A DNA stretch of 64,000 nucleotides. Origin: Cervus elaphus (lineage: Eukaryota; Chordata; Mammalia; Artiodactyla; Cervidae). Below, piece by piece: positions 10,877 through 22,505 of this stretch (the stretch's first letter is position 1; every line of letters starts with the position of its first letter). The position numbers were made by a program, and so were the translations under genes. Where the stretch lies: contig NC_057826.1 of NCBI RefSeq assembly GCF_910594005.1, forward strand, positions 27,561,501 to 27,625,500. The letters run 5' to 3'. The notes beneath the pieces were generated by a model. That model was not told the origin of the DNA, did no database searches, and was given only the letters and a program-made list of their open reading frames with translations.

Positions 10877-13655
10877 TGTTGTTGCTGTTCAGACGCTCAG
10901 TCTGCCCTACTCTGCAACCGCATGGATGCAGCATGTCAGACCTCCCTGTCCTTCACTATCTCCTGGAACTTGTTCAAACTCATGTCCATTGAGTCAATAA
11001 TACCATCCAACCATCACATCCTCTGTCATCCCTTTCTCCTCCTGCCCTCAGTCTTTCCAGCATCAGAGTCTTTTCCAATGAATTGGGTCTTTTCCAACGA
11101 ATCAGCTCTTTCCAACAGGTGGTCAGAGTATTGGAGCTTCAGCTTCAGCATCACTCCTTCCAGTGAATATTCGGGGTTGATTCCTTTTAGGATTGACCGG
11201 TTAGATCTTCTTGCTGTCCAAGGGACTCTCAAGAGTCTCCTCCAGCACCACAGTTGAAAGCATGAATGCTTCAGTGCTCAGCCTTCATGATCCAACTCTC
11301 ACATTGATACATGACTACTGGAAAAATCATAGCTTTGACTATATGGCCCTTTCTTGGCAAAGTTATATCTCTGCTTTTTAATATGTTGTCTAGGTTTGTC
11401 ATAGCTTTTCTTCCAAGGAGTCTTTTGATTTTGTGTGTGCAGTCACCATCTTCATTGATTTTGGAGCCCAAATAAATGAAGTCTGTCACTGTTTCCATTG
11501 TTTCCCCATCTATTTGCCATGAAATAGTGGGACCGGATGCCATGATCTTAGTTTTTAAAATGCTGAGTTTTAAGCCAGGTTTTTCACTCTCCTCTTTCAC
11601 TTTCATCAAGAGGATCTCTAGTTCCTTTTTGCTTTCTGCCATTAGGGTGGTATCATATGCATATCTGAGGTTATTGATATTTCTCGCGGCTGCCTTGATT
11701 TCAATTTGAGCTTCATCCAGTCTGGCATTTGGCATGATATATTCTGCATATAAGTTAAATGAGAAGAGTGACCGTATACAGCCTTGATATACTCATTTCC
11801 AAATTTTGAACCAGTTCATTTTTCCATATCTGGTTCTAATTGTTGCTTCTTGACCTGCATACAGATTTTTCAGGAGGCAGGTCAGATGGTCTGGTATTCC
11901 CATCTCTTTAAGAATTTTCCACAATTTTTTTTTTTTTTGGTAATCCACACAGTCATTTAGCATAGTCAGTGAAGCAGTAAACGTTTTTCTGAAATTCTTT
12001 TTTGTTTTCCATGACAAAATGGATGTTGGTAATTGGATCTCTGGTTCCTCTGCATTTCTAAATCCAGTTTAAACATCTGGAAATTCTCAGTTCACATACT
12101 GTTGAAGCCTAGCTTGAAGAATTTTGAGTATTATCTTAATGGCATGTGAAAAGAGGGCAACTGTAGGGTAGTTTGAACATTCTTTGGCATTGCTCTTCTT
12201 TGGAATTGGAATAAAAACTGATCACTTCCAGTCCTGTTGGACACTGCTGAGTTTTTCAAATTTCCTGACATATTGAGTGCAGCACTTTCACAGCATCGTC
12301 TTTTAGGATTTGAAATACCTCTGCTGGAATTCCATCACCTCCACTAGCTTTATTAGTAATTATGCTTCCTAAGGCTCACTTGACTTCACACTCCAGGGTT
12401 TCTGGATCTAGATGAGTGATCACACCATCATGGTTATCTGGGTCACTAAGACCTTTTTTTGTATAGTTCTTCCATGTATTCTTGCCACCTCTTCTTAATA
12501 TCCTCCATTTCTGTTAGGTCCAAAGCTTTCTGTCCTGTATTGTGCCCATCTTTGCATGAAATGTTTCCTTGGTATCTTCAATTTTCTTGAAGAGATCTCT
12601 AGTCTTTCCCATTCTATTGTTTTTCCTCTATTTCTTTGTACTGTTTACTTAAGAAGGTTTTCTTATCTCTCCTTGCTATTCTTTGGATCTCTGCATTCAT
12701 ATGGGTACATCTTTCCTTTCTTCCCTTGTCTTTCATTTCTATTCTTTTCTCGGCTTTTTATAAGGCCAAACTTACCTGTTACTCCAGATACCTTTTGACT
12801 TCCTACTTTTGTATTCCAGCCCCTATGATGAAAAGTACATCTTTCTTGTTAGTTCCAAAAGCTCTGGTCAGTCTTCATAGAACTGTGCAACTTCTTCAGC
12901 ACCAGTGGTTGGGACAAAGACTTGAATTACTGTGATGCTGGATGTTTTGCCTTGGAAATGAACCAAGATCATTCTGTTGTTTTTGAGATTGCACCCAAGT
13001 ACTGAATTTCAGACTCCTTTGTTAACTGTGAGAGCTATTCAATTTCTTCTAAGGTATTCTTGTTCACACTAGTAGATAAAATCATCATCTGAATTAAATT
13101 CACCCATTCCCTTCCATTTTAGTTCAGTGAGTCCTAAAATGTCAGTGTTTACTCTTGCTGTCTTCTGTTTGGACATTTCCACTTTACTTTGGACCTAACA
13201 TTCCAGGTTCCTATGAAATATTACCCTTTACAGCACAGGGCTTTACTTTCACCACCAGACACGTGCACAACTGGGCATCATTTCCGCTTTGGCTCAGTGT
13301 CACCATACCTTCAGGAGTTATTTCTCTTCTCTTCTCCAGTAGTCTATGGGACACCTATCAATCTGGGGGGTTTATCTTTCAGTGTTATATCTTTTTACCT
13401 TTTCATACCGTTTATGGGCTTCTCAAGTCAAGAATGCTGAATGATTTGCCATTCCCCCTTTCCAATGGGCCAGTTTGTCAGAACTCACCACCATTCCCTT
13501 CTCCAGTGTCTGTCTTGGGTGGCCCTACGTGGCATGGCTCACAGTTTCACTAAGTTGCACTAAGCTGTGATCCGTGTGATCATTTTGGTTAGTTTTCTGT
13601 GATTGTGGTGTTGGAGAAGACCCTTGAGAGTCCCTTGGACAGCAAGAAGATCTCC
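10877..13655 (-). mobile_element. BovB (RTE) LINE, about 2.7 kb, decayed
   Basis: Reverse-oriented BovB from its 3' end (TGTTCAGACGCTCAGTCTG at low coordinates) through reverse transcriptase (about 11270-12500) to endonuclease (about 12530-13560) and the 5' region near 13608. The reading frame is broken by many stops and shifts. The last part, about 13607-13655, is BovB 3'-region sequence in the opposite orientation, fused at a TGTGGTG microhomology. The element starts directly after the LTR base 10876. Confidence 0.88.
11271..11735 (-). pseudogene. BovB reverse transcriptase fragment
   Basis: The 154-codon open stretch covers the part of BovB RT that follows the palm motif. The catalytic box reads RYAYDTTL instead of the family RYADDTTL, so the first catalytic Asp is replaced by Tyr and activity would be lost. 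Downstream blocks typical of BovB remain: KEESEKPGLKLSILKTKIMA, SWQIDGETMETVTDFIYLGS and a VVMYQCESW box. Upstream RT sequence continues in another frame near 11793-12017 (LTCLLKNLYAGQEATIR). The copy is a dead fossil, not a host gene. The identification is firm from the motif order. Confidence 0.85.
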
Positions 13656-14040
13656 CTGGGGGAAGGCTGGGTGACTATCTTTAGTTAAATTTTGCTGCAA
13701 AAGACTGTTTTGTAATATAAATAACCCTATTATGCTAGTTCCACTTTAGCTTTGAACATTAATTTTTTTCACAAATTTAATTATGTGAGTGGCAAAAAAG
13801 GAGAACCCCTTTTTTCCCCTCCATTGGGGTATGATCATGAATACCAACCCCAATTTAAGTTGATGTAAAATTGTAGAATAAATTATATGGTAGCTGGCTT
13901 GATACATACACCTGGCTTCTTTAACCCTGGGTCAGAACTAATAGAAATTAATATCTTAATTGTTTTAAATCAGAAACACTTTTATAGTTTTGCTTATTTT
14001 TTTTTCCTTTTTAATACCCTAGTATCCTCTAATCCCAGGA
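13656..14040. other. Unassigned non-coding sequence
   Basis: AT-rich spacer between the BovB and a microsatellite. Nothing recognised. Confidence 0.4.
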
Positions 14041-14094
14041 TATATGTGTATATGCATACACACACACACTCACACACATATACATATACACATA
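14041..14094. repeat. Mixed (TA)/(CA) microsatellite
   Basis: Alternating purine-pyrimidine tract: TATATGTGTATATGCATACA followed by CA and TACA units. Imperfect. Confidence 0.85.
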
Positions 14095-14953
14095 AAATTT
14101 TCATATTTAAACAGTCTTTATTGTTTATTGGCATAAAATAAACCACTAATTATTTCTCCAACAAAAATGCGTTTATTCAGGTTCAGCAAAGAATACCATT
14201 TGAAGTCTGTAACTGTGGCCAACCACATGAAAGTCCCTGCACACCAAGGAGAGGAGAACACTTTTCTAGAGGGGAAAGGGAAGTTGGGAGGGCTACAGCA
14301 AGCAAAAAGTCTATGACTTTTCATTGGCTGAGTCCTTGCCAGGAAAGAAGAGGAGTCTTTCTTCTCTCTGTTGGTCTCTGCTATGATCAAAGGGCACAAG
14401 AGCCCTCCCTTCTGGCCTCCTAACTCCATTTAATTGAATTTTCTATTGATTACTTCTTACAGTAGGTTGAGAAATAATACAGAGAAAGATATATAAATAA
14501 TTGTTTTAGATTTCAGCATTTTTTGCACTTCAAATGTGTCACAATTCCTTAGTTAATTCTTTTGGTTTTGTGGCCACCAAAATCTTCGCTTTCTCTGCCC
14601 ACTGGAGCCAAATAAAAAAATACGGAGACAGAGTTTGGAGGAAATAGAAAGAAAGATGGCTGTAATCCTCAAGTTGGCAGAGGAGAGAACACCGTCGGTG
14701 GTGCTTCAAGGACTATGTCTCCCCTCCACAGGGAATTTAGAGGATCATATAGTTGAGGCTCACAGTCAGGGGCTGGAGAGAAGGGACAAAGGAGTAGTAT
14801 CCTGTATTCTTCTTTCCTTTTGCATTGTTTGGAAACAGTCAATAGGCCTGTGTAATTTGGTTCTGGCAGTTGGTGCTGGAGTTGGGTCCATTGTCCTTTG
14901 TGGATTGCACTGTGACTTTCTTTCTGTAACACAAAAAGGGGGGAAATAAACTA

Positions 14954-15115
14954 CAAGGGGTGGTTTGCAAAGAGTGTACCATACGGTTAAACATCAAGAT
15001 GTGGTTAGCATAAATAAAGGGAGGGAAAAACAAAAGACAAGGGGTGCGTTATGATACCATAGAGTTAAGCATCAGGATGTGGCTGGCATAAAATTAAAAG
15101 ATAATAGATGCAGAG
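14954..15115. repeat. 84-bp imperfect tandem duplication
   Basis: CAAGGGGTG begins at 14954 and again at 15038. Both copies share the order ...ACCATA-GGTTAA/GAGTTAA...CATCA-GATGTGG...AGCATAAA/GGCATAAA. The second copy is cut by the L1 target site. In LTR context, such pairs often represent duplicated U3 enhancer units; that role is inferred. Confidence 0.75.
15096..15115. repeat. 5' target-site duplication of the full-length L1
   Basis: 20-bp direct repeat beginning AAAAGATAATAG, identical to 22633-22652 (the first A's cannot be separated from the poly(A) tail). The preceding bases are TT, giving the L1 endonuclease consensus TT/AAAA. Confidence 0.96.
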
Positions 15116-15123
15116 GGAGGAGC

Positions 15124-15132
15124 CAAGATGGC
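15124..15132 (+). promoter_or_regulatory. YY1-type initiator motif
   Basis: CAAGATGGC lies 9 bases into the element. In human L1 the same motif at the same place binds YY1 and sets the transcription start. Conservation of position supports the same role here. Confidence 0.75.
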
Positions 15133-16264
15133 GGAGGAGTAGGACGGGGAGACCACTTTCTCTCCTACAAATTCATCAAAAGAATAACTGAATGCAGAGC
15201 AAACTTCACAAAACAACTTCTGATCGCTAGCTGAGGTCATCAGGCGCCCAGAAAAGCAGACCATTGTCTTCGAAAGGAGGTAGGACAAAATATAAAAGAT
15301 AAAAAGTGAGACAAAAGAGCTAAGGACGGAGACCCGTCCTGGGAAGGGAGTCTTAGGCGGCCTTGCTTGGGCTAGGGTCCGGGCCTGAGTGCCCTGAGGA
15401 CAATCGGAGGGAGCTTCTGTGAGGTGCCAACTTGAACTGTGGGAGACCAAAAGAGAGAGAGAAAATTAACCGGCCGGAACACACTGCCGGCCATTCGCAG
15501 AACAAAGGGATGGAGAAAGTCCCGAGAAGAGCTCGCAGGCTGCGGACCGGCCCAGCCCCGCCGGAGGCAGGAGGCAGGGTGGAGGGGAAGGTCGCGGCGA
15601 GACACAGGGCGCAGGCACCCGACCGGCGCGGGCGGGGACTGGGGCTGGGGACGCGGAGGGCGGAAGGCGCGCGCACCCGACTGGCGCCAGCGGAAACTGA
15701 GACTGGGTCCGCGGAAGGGAGTGAGTGCGCCACACCTGGGGATAGTGCGCCCATCAAGCCCCTCGCTGCCTGGACCGCTCTGACGGGAAAGGCACAGAGA
15801 GCAGGCGCAGCTTTTCCTTCCGCGCTTTTGTGTAACACCCGAGGGCTGGAACCTCGCGCAGCGCGGGGCGCGCTCCATATAGAACAGCCGGGAGCCTGAG
15901 CAGCGCAGACGGAGAAAGCAGCGTCAGCCCCTCCGGGCAGCGCCAGCCCGCCCCCGGAGGGCCAGCCCATCCCCGCAGCGTCAGCCCCTCCCAGCAGCTC
16001 AACGGAACTAGCTACCTGAATAAGAGTCCACCTCCGCCCGCCTGTGTCAGGGCGGAAATGAGCCTCTGAAGAGACCGGCAAACAGAAGCCAAATAAACAA
16101 AGGGAACCGCTTCAGAAGGGACTGGTGCAACAGATTAAAATCCCTGTAGAAAACACGGACTTCACCGGAAGGGCCCTGTAGATATCGAGAAGTGTAAGCT
16201 GGAATGAGGAGCTATCTGAAACTGAGCCGAACCCACACTGACCGCAACAGCTCCAGAGAAACTC

Positions 16265-16480
16265 CTAGATATATTTTTACTTTTTTTTTCTAAGTAAGGA
16301 AAAAAAAAAATTTTTTTTTCTTTTTATATTTTTTCTTTTTTATTTTTTCTCTTTTATTTTCCTTTAAAATTCCCTATTACTCCCCCATTACTCCTTAACT
16401 TTCATTTTCATAGATTTTTACGATTTTTTTAATTAGGGGAAAAAAATTTTTTTTTTTTCTTTCTTTCTTTTTTTTTTTTT

Positions 16481-16536
<56 letters not shown>

Positions 16537-16640
16537 CCTTTCCGTTTTCTCTTTTATTTTCTATTTTTCTTTTTCTCTTATTTCTTTTAAAGTCCTCTAG
16601 TACTCCTCTACTACTCTTCATTTTCATTTTCACTACACTA
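16265..16640. repeat. T-rich low-complexity block with possible local duplication
   Basis: Within the L1 5' UTR. Two segments resemble each other: about 16340-16412 and about 16540-16635. Both have CTCTTTTATTTTC then TTTTAAA then ACTCC...ACT then TTCATTTTCA. They flank the long T-run, so the block may have grown by a tandem duplication. Confidence 0.6.
16482..16536. repeat. Uninterrupted T55 homopolymer
   Basis: 55 consecutive T between a G at 16481 and CC at 16537. Such a run is highly unstable in replication and sequencing, so the exact length is unreliable. Confidence 0.9.
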
Positions 16641-17495
16641 TAACCTTACAAAAAAAAAAAAAAAAGAGAGAAGCCCTATCTTTAAACCGAAGATTATTCT
16701 CTCCCAATCTTGACTCTCTGTTTTCTACCTCAGAACACCTCTATTTCCTCCTTTCCCCTTCTCTTCCCAATCCAATTCTGTGAATCCTTGTAGGTGTCTG
16801 AGATACGGAGAACACTCTGGGAACAGACAGCTGCGTAGATCTCTCTCTCTCCTCTTGAGTCCCCCTTTTTCTCCTCCTGCTCATCTCTATCTCCCTCCTC
16901 CCTTTTCTCCTGTTCATGTAACTCTGTGAACCTCTCTGTGTGTCCCTAACGGGGGAGAATCTTTTCGCCATTAACCTAGAAGTTTTATTATCAGTGCTGT
17001 GTAGTTGGAGAAGTCCTGAGACTACAGGAAGAATAAAACTGAAATCCAGAGGCAGGAAACTTAAGCCCAAAACCTGAGAACACCAGAAAACTCCTGACTA
17101 CATGGAACTTTAAGTAATAAGTGACCGTCCAAAAGCCTCCATACCTACACTGAAACCAACCACCACCCAAGAGCCAATAAGTTTTAGAGCAAGACATATC
17201 ACGCAAATTCTCCAGCAACACAGGAACATAGCCCCGAATGTCAACATACAGGCTGCCCAAGGTCACACCTAACACATAGACCCATCTCAAAACTCATTAC
17301 TGGGCACTCCATTGCTCTCCAAAAAGAAGAAATCAAGTTCCACGCACCAGTACACTGACGCAAGCTTCCCTAACCGGGAAACCTTGACAAGCCAATCGTC
17401 TAACCCCACCCACTGGGTAAATCCTCCACAATAAAAAGGAACCACAGACCTCCAGAATACAGAAAGTCCACTCCAGACACAGCAATCTAAACAAG

Positions 17496-18422
17496 ATGAA
17501 AAGGCAAAGAAATACCCAACAGGTAAAGGAACATGAAAAATGCCCACCAAGTCAAACAAAAGAGGAGGAGATAGGGAATCTACCTGAAAAAGAATTTAGA
17601 ATAATGATAATAAAAATGATCCAAAATCTTGAAAACAAAATGGAGTTACAGATAAATAGCCTGGAGACAAAGATTGAAAAGATACAAGAATTGTTTAATA
17701 AAGACCTAGAAGAAATAAAAAAGAGTCAATTAAAAATGAACAATGCAATGAATGAGATCAAAAACACTTTGGAGGGAACCAAGAGTAGAATAACGGAGGC
17801 AGAAGATAGGATAAGTGAGGTAGAAGATAAAATGGTGGAAATAAATGAAGCAGAGAGGAAAAAAGAAAAAAGGATCAAAAGAAATGAGGACAACCTCAGG
17901 GACCTCTGGGACAATGTGAAACGCCCCAACATTCGAATCATAGGAGTTCCAGAAGAAGAAGACAAAAAGAAAGGCCATGAGAAAATACTTGAGGAGATAA
18001 TAGCTGAAAACTTCCCTAAAATGGGGAAGGAAATAGCCACTCAAGTCCAAGAAACCCAGAGAGTCCCAAACAGGATAAACCCAAGGCGAAACACCCCAAG
18101 ACACATATTAATCAAACTAACAAAGATCAAACACAAAGAACAAATATTAAAAGCAGCAAGGGAAAAACAACAAATAACACACAAAGGGATTCCCATAAGG
18201 ATAACAGCTGACCTATCAATAGAAACCCTCCAGGCCAGAAGGGAATGGCAGGACATCCTGAAAGTAATGAAAGAGAATAACCTACAACCTAGATTACTGT
18301 ATCCAGCAAGGATCTCATTCAGATATGAAGGAGAACTCAAAAGCTTTACGGATAAGCAAAAGCTGAGAGAATTCAGCACCACCAAACCAGCTCTTCAACA
18401 AATGCTAAAGGATCTTCTCTAG
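17496..18422 (+). CDS. L1 ORF1 protein (RNA-binding chaperone)
   Basis: An intact 308-codon ORF starting at the first ATG after the long 5' UTR (MKRQRNTQQV) and ending TAG. ORF1p trimerises, binds L1 RNA and forms the cytoplasmic RNP with ORF2p. Visible layout: a basic N-terminus (1-30); a heptad-rich coiled coil (about 40-135) with IQNLENKMELQ, RITEAEDRISEVEDKM and EKRIKRNEDN; an RRM domain (about 140-225) opening RPNIRIIGVPE and including TPRHILIKLTK and AAREKQQ; and a C-terminal domain (about 226-308) with ITADLSIETLQARREW and LLYPARISF. Human ORF1p is 338 residues, and the shortfall is in the N-terminal/coiled-coil part. No stop or shift breaks it. ORF2 begins 51 bp downstream, which fits bicistronic L1 translation. 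Activity is inferred. Confidence 0.96.
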   Translation: MKRQRNTQQVKEHEKCPPSQTKEEEIGNLPEKEFRIMIIKMIQNLENKMELQINSLETKIEKIQELFNKDLEEIKKSQLKMNNAMNEIKNTLEGTKSRITEAEDRISEVEDKMVEINEAERKKEKRIKRNEDNLRDLWDNVKRPNIRIIGVPEEEDKKKGHEKILEEIIAENFPKMGKEIATQVQETQRVPNRINPRRNTPRHILIKLTKIKHKEQILKAAREKQQITHKGIPIRITADLSIETLQARREWQDILKVMKENNLQPRLLYPARISFRYEGELKSFTDKQKLREFSTTKPALQQMLKDLL

Positions 18423-18473
18423 ACAGGAAATGCAGAAAGGTTGTATAAACGTGAACCCAAAACAACAAAGTAA

Positions 18474-21400
18474 ATGGCAACCGGACCACACCTATCAATA
18501 ATTACCTTAAATGTAAATGGGTTGAATGCCCCAACCAAAAGACAAAGATTGGCTGAATGGATACAAAAACAAGACCCCCATATATGCTGTCTACAAGAGA
18601 CCCACCTCAAAACAAGAGACACATACAGACTAAAAGTGAAGGGCTGGAAAAAATATTTCATGCAAACAGAGACCAAAAGAAAGCAGGAGTCGCAATACTC
18701 ATATCAGATAAAATAGACTTTCAAATAAAAGCTGTGAAAAGAGACAAAGAAGGACACTACATAATGATCAAAGGATCAATCCAAGAAGAAGATATAACAA
18801 TTATAAATATATATGCACCCAACCTAGGAGCACCGCAATATGTACGGCAAACACTAACGAGTATGAAAGAGGAAATTAATAGTAACACAATAATAGTGGG
18901 AGACTTTAATACCCCACTCACAACTATGGATAGATCAACTAAACAGAAAATTAACAAGGAAACACAAACTTTAAATGACACAATGGACCAGCTAGACCTA
19001 ATTGATATCTATAGGACATTTCACCCCAAAACAATCAACTTCACCTTTTTCTCAAGTGCACACGGAACCTTCTCCAGAATAGATCACATCCTGGGCCATA
19101 AATCTAGTCTTGGAAAATTCAAAAAAATTGAAATCGTTCCAGTCATCTTTTCTGACCACAGTGCAGTAAGATTAGATCTCAATTACAGGAAAAAAATTGT
19201 TAAAAATTCAAACACCTGGAGGCTAAATAACACGCTTCTGAATAACCAACAAATCATAGAAGAAATCAAAAAAGAAATCAAAATTTGTATAGAAATGAAT
19301 GAAAATGAAAACACAACAACCCAAAACCTATGGGACACTGTAAAAGCAGTGCTAAGGGGAAGGTTCATAGCATTACAAGCTTACATCAAGAAACAAGAAA
19401 AAAGCCAAATAAATAACCTAACTCTACACCTAAAGCAATTAGAGAAGGAAGAAATGAAGAACCCCAGGGTTAGCAGAAGGAAAGAAATCTTAAAAATTAA
19501 GGCAGAAATGAATGCAAAAGAAACTAAAGAGACCATAGCAAAAATCAACAAAGCTAAAAGCTGGTTTTTTGAAAAAATAAACAAAATTGACAAACCATTA
19601 GCAAGACTCATTAAGAAACAAAGAGAGAAGAACCAAATTAACAAAATTAGAAATGAAAATGGAGAGATCACAACAGACAACACTGAAATACAAAGGATCA
19701 TAAGAGACTACTACCAGCAGCTCTATGCCAATAAAATGGACAACTTGGATGAAATGGACAAATTCTTAGAAAAGTATAACTTTCCAAAACTGAACCAGGA
19801 AGAAATAGAAGATCTTAACAGACCCATCACAGGCAAGGAAATCGAAACTGTAATCAAAAATCTTCCAGCAAACAAAAGCCCAGGACCAGATGGCTTCACA
19901 GCTGAATTCTACCAAAAATTTAGAGAAGAGCTAACACCTACCTTACTCAAACTCTTCCAGAAAATTGCAGAAGAAGGTAAACTTCCAAACTCATTCTATG
20001 AGGCCACCATCACCCTAATTCCAAAACCTGACAAAGATGCCACAAAAAAAGAAAACTACAGGCCAATATCACTGATGAACATAGATGCAAAAATCCTTAA
20101 CAAAATTCTAGCAAACAGAATCCAACAACATATTAAAAAAATCATACACCACGACCAAGTGGGCTTTATCCCAGGAATGCAAGGATTCTTCAATATCCGC
20201 AAATCAATCAATGTAATACACCACATTAACAAATTGAAAGATAAAAACCATATGATTATCTCAATAGATGCAGAGAAAGCCTTTGACAAAATTCAACACT
20301 CATTTATGATTAAAACTCTCCAAAAAGCAGGAATAGAAGGAACATACCTCAACATAATAAAAGCTACATATGACAAACCCACAGCAAGCATCACCCTCAA
20401 TGGTGAAAAATTGAAAGCATTTCCCCTGAAATCAGGAACAAGACAAGGGTGCCCACTCTCACCACTACTGTTCAACATAGTGTTGGAGGTTTTGGCCACA
20501 GCAATCAGAGCAGAAAAAGAAGTAAAAGGAATCCAGATAGGAAAAGAAGAAGTGAAACTCTCACTGTTTGCAGATGACATGATCCTCTACATAGAAAACC
20601 CTAAAGACTCTACCGGAAAATTACTAGAACTAATCAATGAATATAGTAAAGTTGCAGGATACAAAATTAACACACAGAAATCCCTTGCATTCCTATATAC
20701 TAACAATGAAAAAACAGAAAGAGAAATTAAGGAAACAATACCATTCACCATTGCAACAAAAAGAATAAAATACTTAGGAGTATATCTACCTAAAGAAACA
20801 AAAGACCTATACATAGAAAACTATAAAACACTGATGAAAGAAATCAAAGAGGACACAAACAGATGGAGAAACATACCGTGTTCATGGACTGGAAGAATCA
20901 ATATTGTGAAAATGGCTATTCTACCCAAAGCAATCTATAGATTCAATGCAATCCCTATCAAGCTACCAACGGTATTTTTCACAGAACTAGACCAAAGAAT
21001 TTCACAATTTGTATGGAAATACAAAAAACCTCGAATAGCCAAAGTAATCTTGAGAAAGAAGAATGGAACTGGAGGAATCAACCTGCCTGACTTCAGACTC
21101 TACTACAAAGCCACAGTCATCAAGACAGTGTGGTACTGGCACAAAGACAGAAATATAGACCAATGGAACAGAATAGAAAGCCCAGAGATAAATCCACGAA
21201 CCTATGGACACCTTATCTTTGACAAAGGACGCAAGGATATACAATGGAAAAAAGACAACCTCTTTAACAAGTGGTGCTGGGAAAACTGGTCAACCACTTG
21301 CAAAAGAATGAAACTAGAACACTTTCTAACACCATACACAAAAATAAACTCAAAATGGATTAAAGATCTAAATGTCAGACCAGAAACTATAAAACTCCTA

Positions 21401-22288
21401 GAGAACATAGGCAAAACACTCTCCGACATAAATCACAGCAAGATTCTCTATGACCCACCTCCCAGAATATTGGAAATAAAAGCAAAACTAAACAAATGGG
21501 ATCTAATGAAACTTAAAAGCTTTTGCACTACAAAGGAAACTATAAGTAAGGTGAAAAGACAGCCGTCAGATTGGGAGAAAATAATAGCAAATGAAGAAAC
21601 AGACAAGGGATTAACCTCAAAAATATACAAGCAACTCCTGCAGCTCAATTCCAGAAAAATAAATGACCCAATCAAAAAATGGGCCAGAGAACTAAACAGA
21701 CATTTCTCCAAAGAAGACATACAGATGGCTAACAAACACATGAAAAGGTGCTCAACATCACTCATTATTAGAGAAATGCAAATCAAAACCACAATGAGGT
21801 ACCATTACACACCAGTCAGGATGGCTGCTATTCAAAAGTCTACAAGCAATAAATGCTGGAGAGGGTGTGGAGAAAAGGGAACCCTCTTACACTGTTGGTG
21901 GGAATGCAAACTAGTACAGCCACTATGGAAAACAGTGTGGAGATTCCTTAAAAAACTGGAAATAGAACTGCCATATGACCCAGCAATCCCACTTCTGGGC
22001 ATACACACTGAGGAAACCAGATCTGAAAGAGACACATGCACCCCAATGTTCATCGCAGCACTGTTTATAATAGCCAGGACATGGAAGCAACCTAGATGCC
22101 CATCAGCAGATGAATGGATAAGGAAGCTGTGGTACATATACACCATGGAATTTTACTCAGCCGTCAAAAAGAATTCATTTGAACCAGTCCTAATGAGATG
22201 GATGAAACTGGAGCCCCTTATACAGAGTGAAGTAAGCCAGAAAGATAAAGAACATTACAGCATACTAACACATATATATGGAATTTAG
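18474..22288 (+). pseudogene. L1 ORF2 (endonuclease-reverse transcriptase), one frameshift
   Basis: The natural start at 18474 (MATGPHLSII) opens the AP-like endonuclease with LNVNGLN and QETH. That frame ends after 80 codons, at 18716. The protein continues in the -1 frame, which is open to 22288. Homology switches frame at the A6 run 18648-18653, as expected if one A was lost near codon 59. The rest looks complete: endonuclease VGDFNTP and SDHSAVRLDL; RT with SPGPDGFTAEFYQ, FIPGMQGFFNIRKS, SIDAEKAFDKIQH, GTRQGCPLSPLLFN and the FADD catalytic box at 20567-20578; and a C-terminal CX3CX7HX4C motif at 21854-21907. The expected length is about 1270 residues, close to human (1275). Called a pseudogene only because of this one lesion, which a homopolymer error could also explain. 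An internal ATG at 18557 is not the native start. Confidence 0.95.
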
Positions 22289-22505
22289 AAAGATGGTAAT
22301 GATAACCCTATATGCAAAACAGAAAAAGAGACACAGAAATACAGAACAGACTTTTGAACTCTGTGGGAGAAGGTGAGGGTGGGATGTTTCAAAAGAACAG
22401 CATGTATACTATCTATGGTGAAACAGATCACCAGCCCAGGTGGGATGCATGAGACAAGTGCTCGGGCCTGGTGCACTGGGAAGACCCAGAGGAATCGAGT
22501 GGAGA

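Larger units (their letters stand above)
14130..15115 (-). mobile_element. ERV LTR, R/U5-side half (split by the L1)
   Basis: Read on the - strand this stretch runs from the L1 insertion point leftward to an AATAAA signal at about 14168 (seen as TTTATT on +). It lines up in order with the piece at 22653-23336, which would be the U3 side starting TGTTACCAAG. The left end is not defined and no flanking duplication was found. The family is unassigned; a second LTR could be mixed in around 14570-14800. Confidence 0.42.
15116..17495 (+). promoter_or_regulatory. L1 5' UTR with internal promoter
   Basis: 2.4-kb leader in three zones. The first, 15116-16080, is GC- and CpG-rich (dense CGCG/GCGC from about 15450 to 15980), unlike the AT-rich surroundings, and is the expected internal Pol II promoter and a likely CpG-methylation target. 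The second, 16265-16640, is T-rich and of low complexity. The third, 16640-17495, leads into ORF1. Promoter activity is inferred from the family. Both strands of the GC-rich zone have long open frames (see findings). Confidence 0.85.

Noticed and set aside
10694..11257. 187-codon open frame on the + strand
   Set aside because: It spans the antisense LTR and the antisense BovB 3' end. The same BovB text gives similar + frames at 33353, 39614, 46582 and 51492. Composition shadow, not a gene.
15432..15899. 155-codon + frame before ORF1 as an extra L1 protein
   Set aside because: Stop-poor GC-rich leader. No homology to L1 proteins, and two frames overlap in the same stretch, which argues for composition.
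15353..16081. 242-codon - frame as a host gene
   Set aside because: It lies wholly within the L1 5' UTR and has no recognisable domain. Kept only as an L1-antisense curiosity in the findings.
18557..22288. ATG at 18557 as the ORF2 start
   Set aside because: The residues encoded between 18557 and 18650 in this frame do not match L1 endonuclease, while the 18474 frame does. The 18557 frame is open only by chance before the frameshift.
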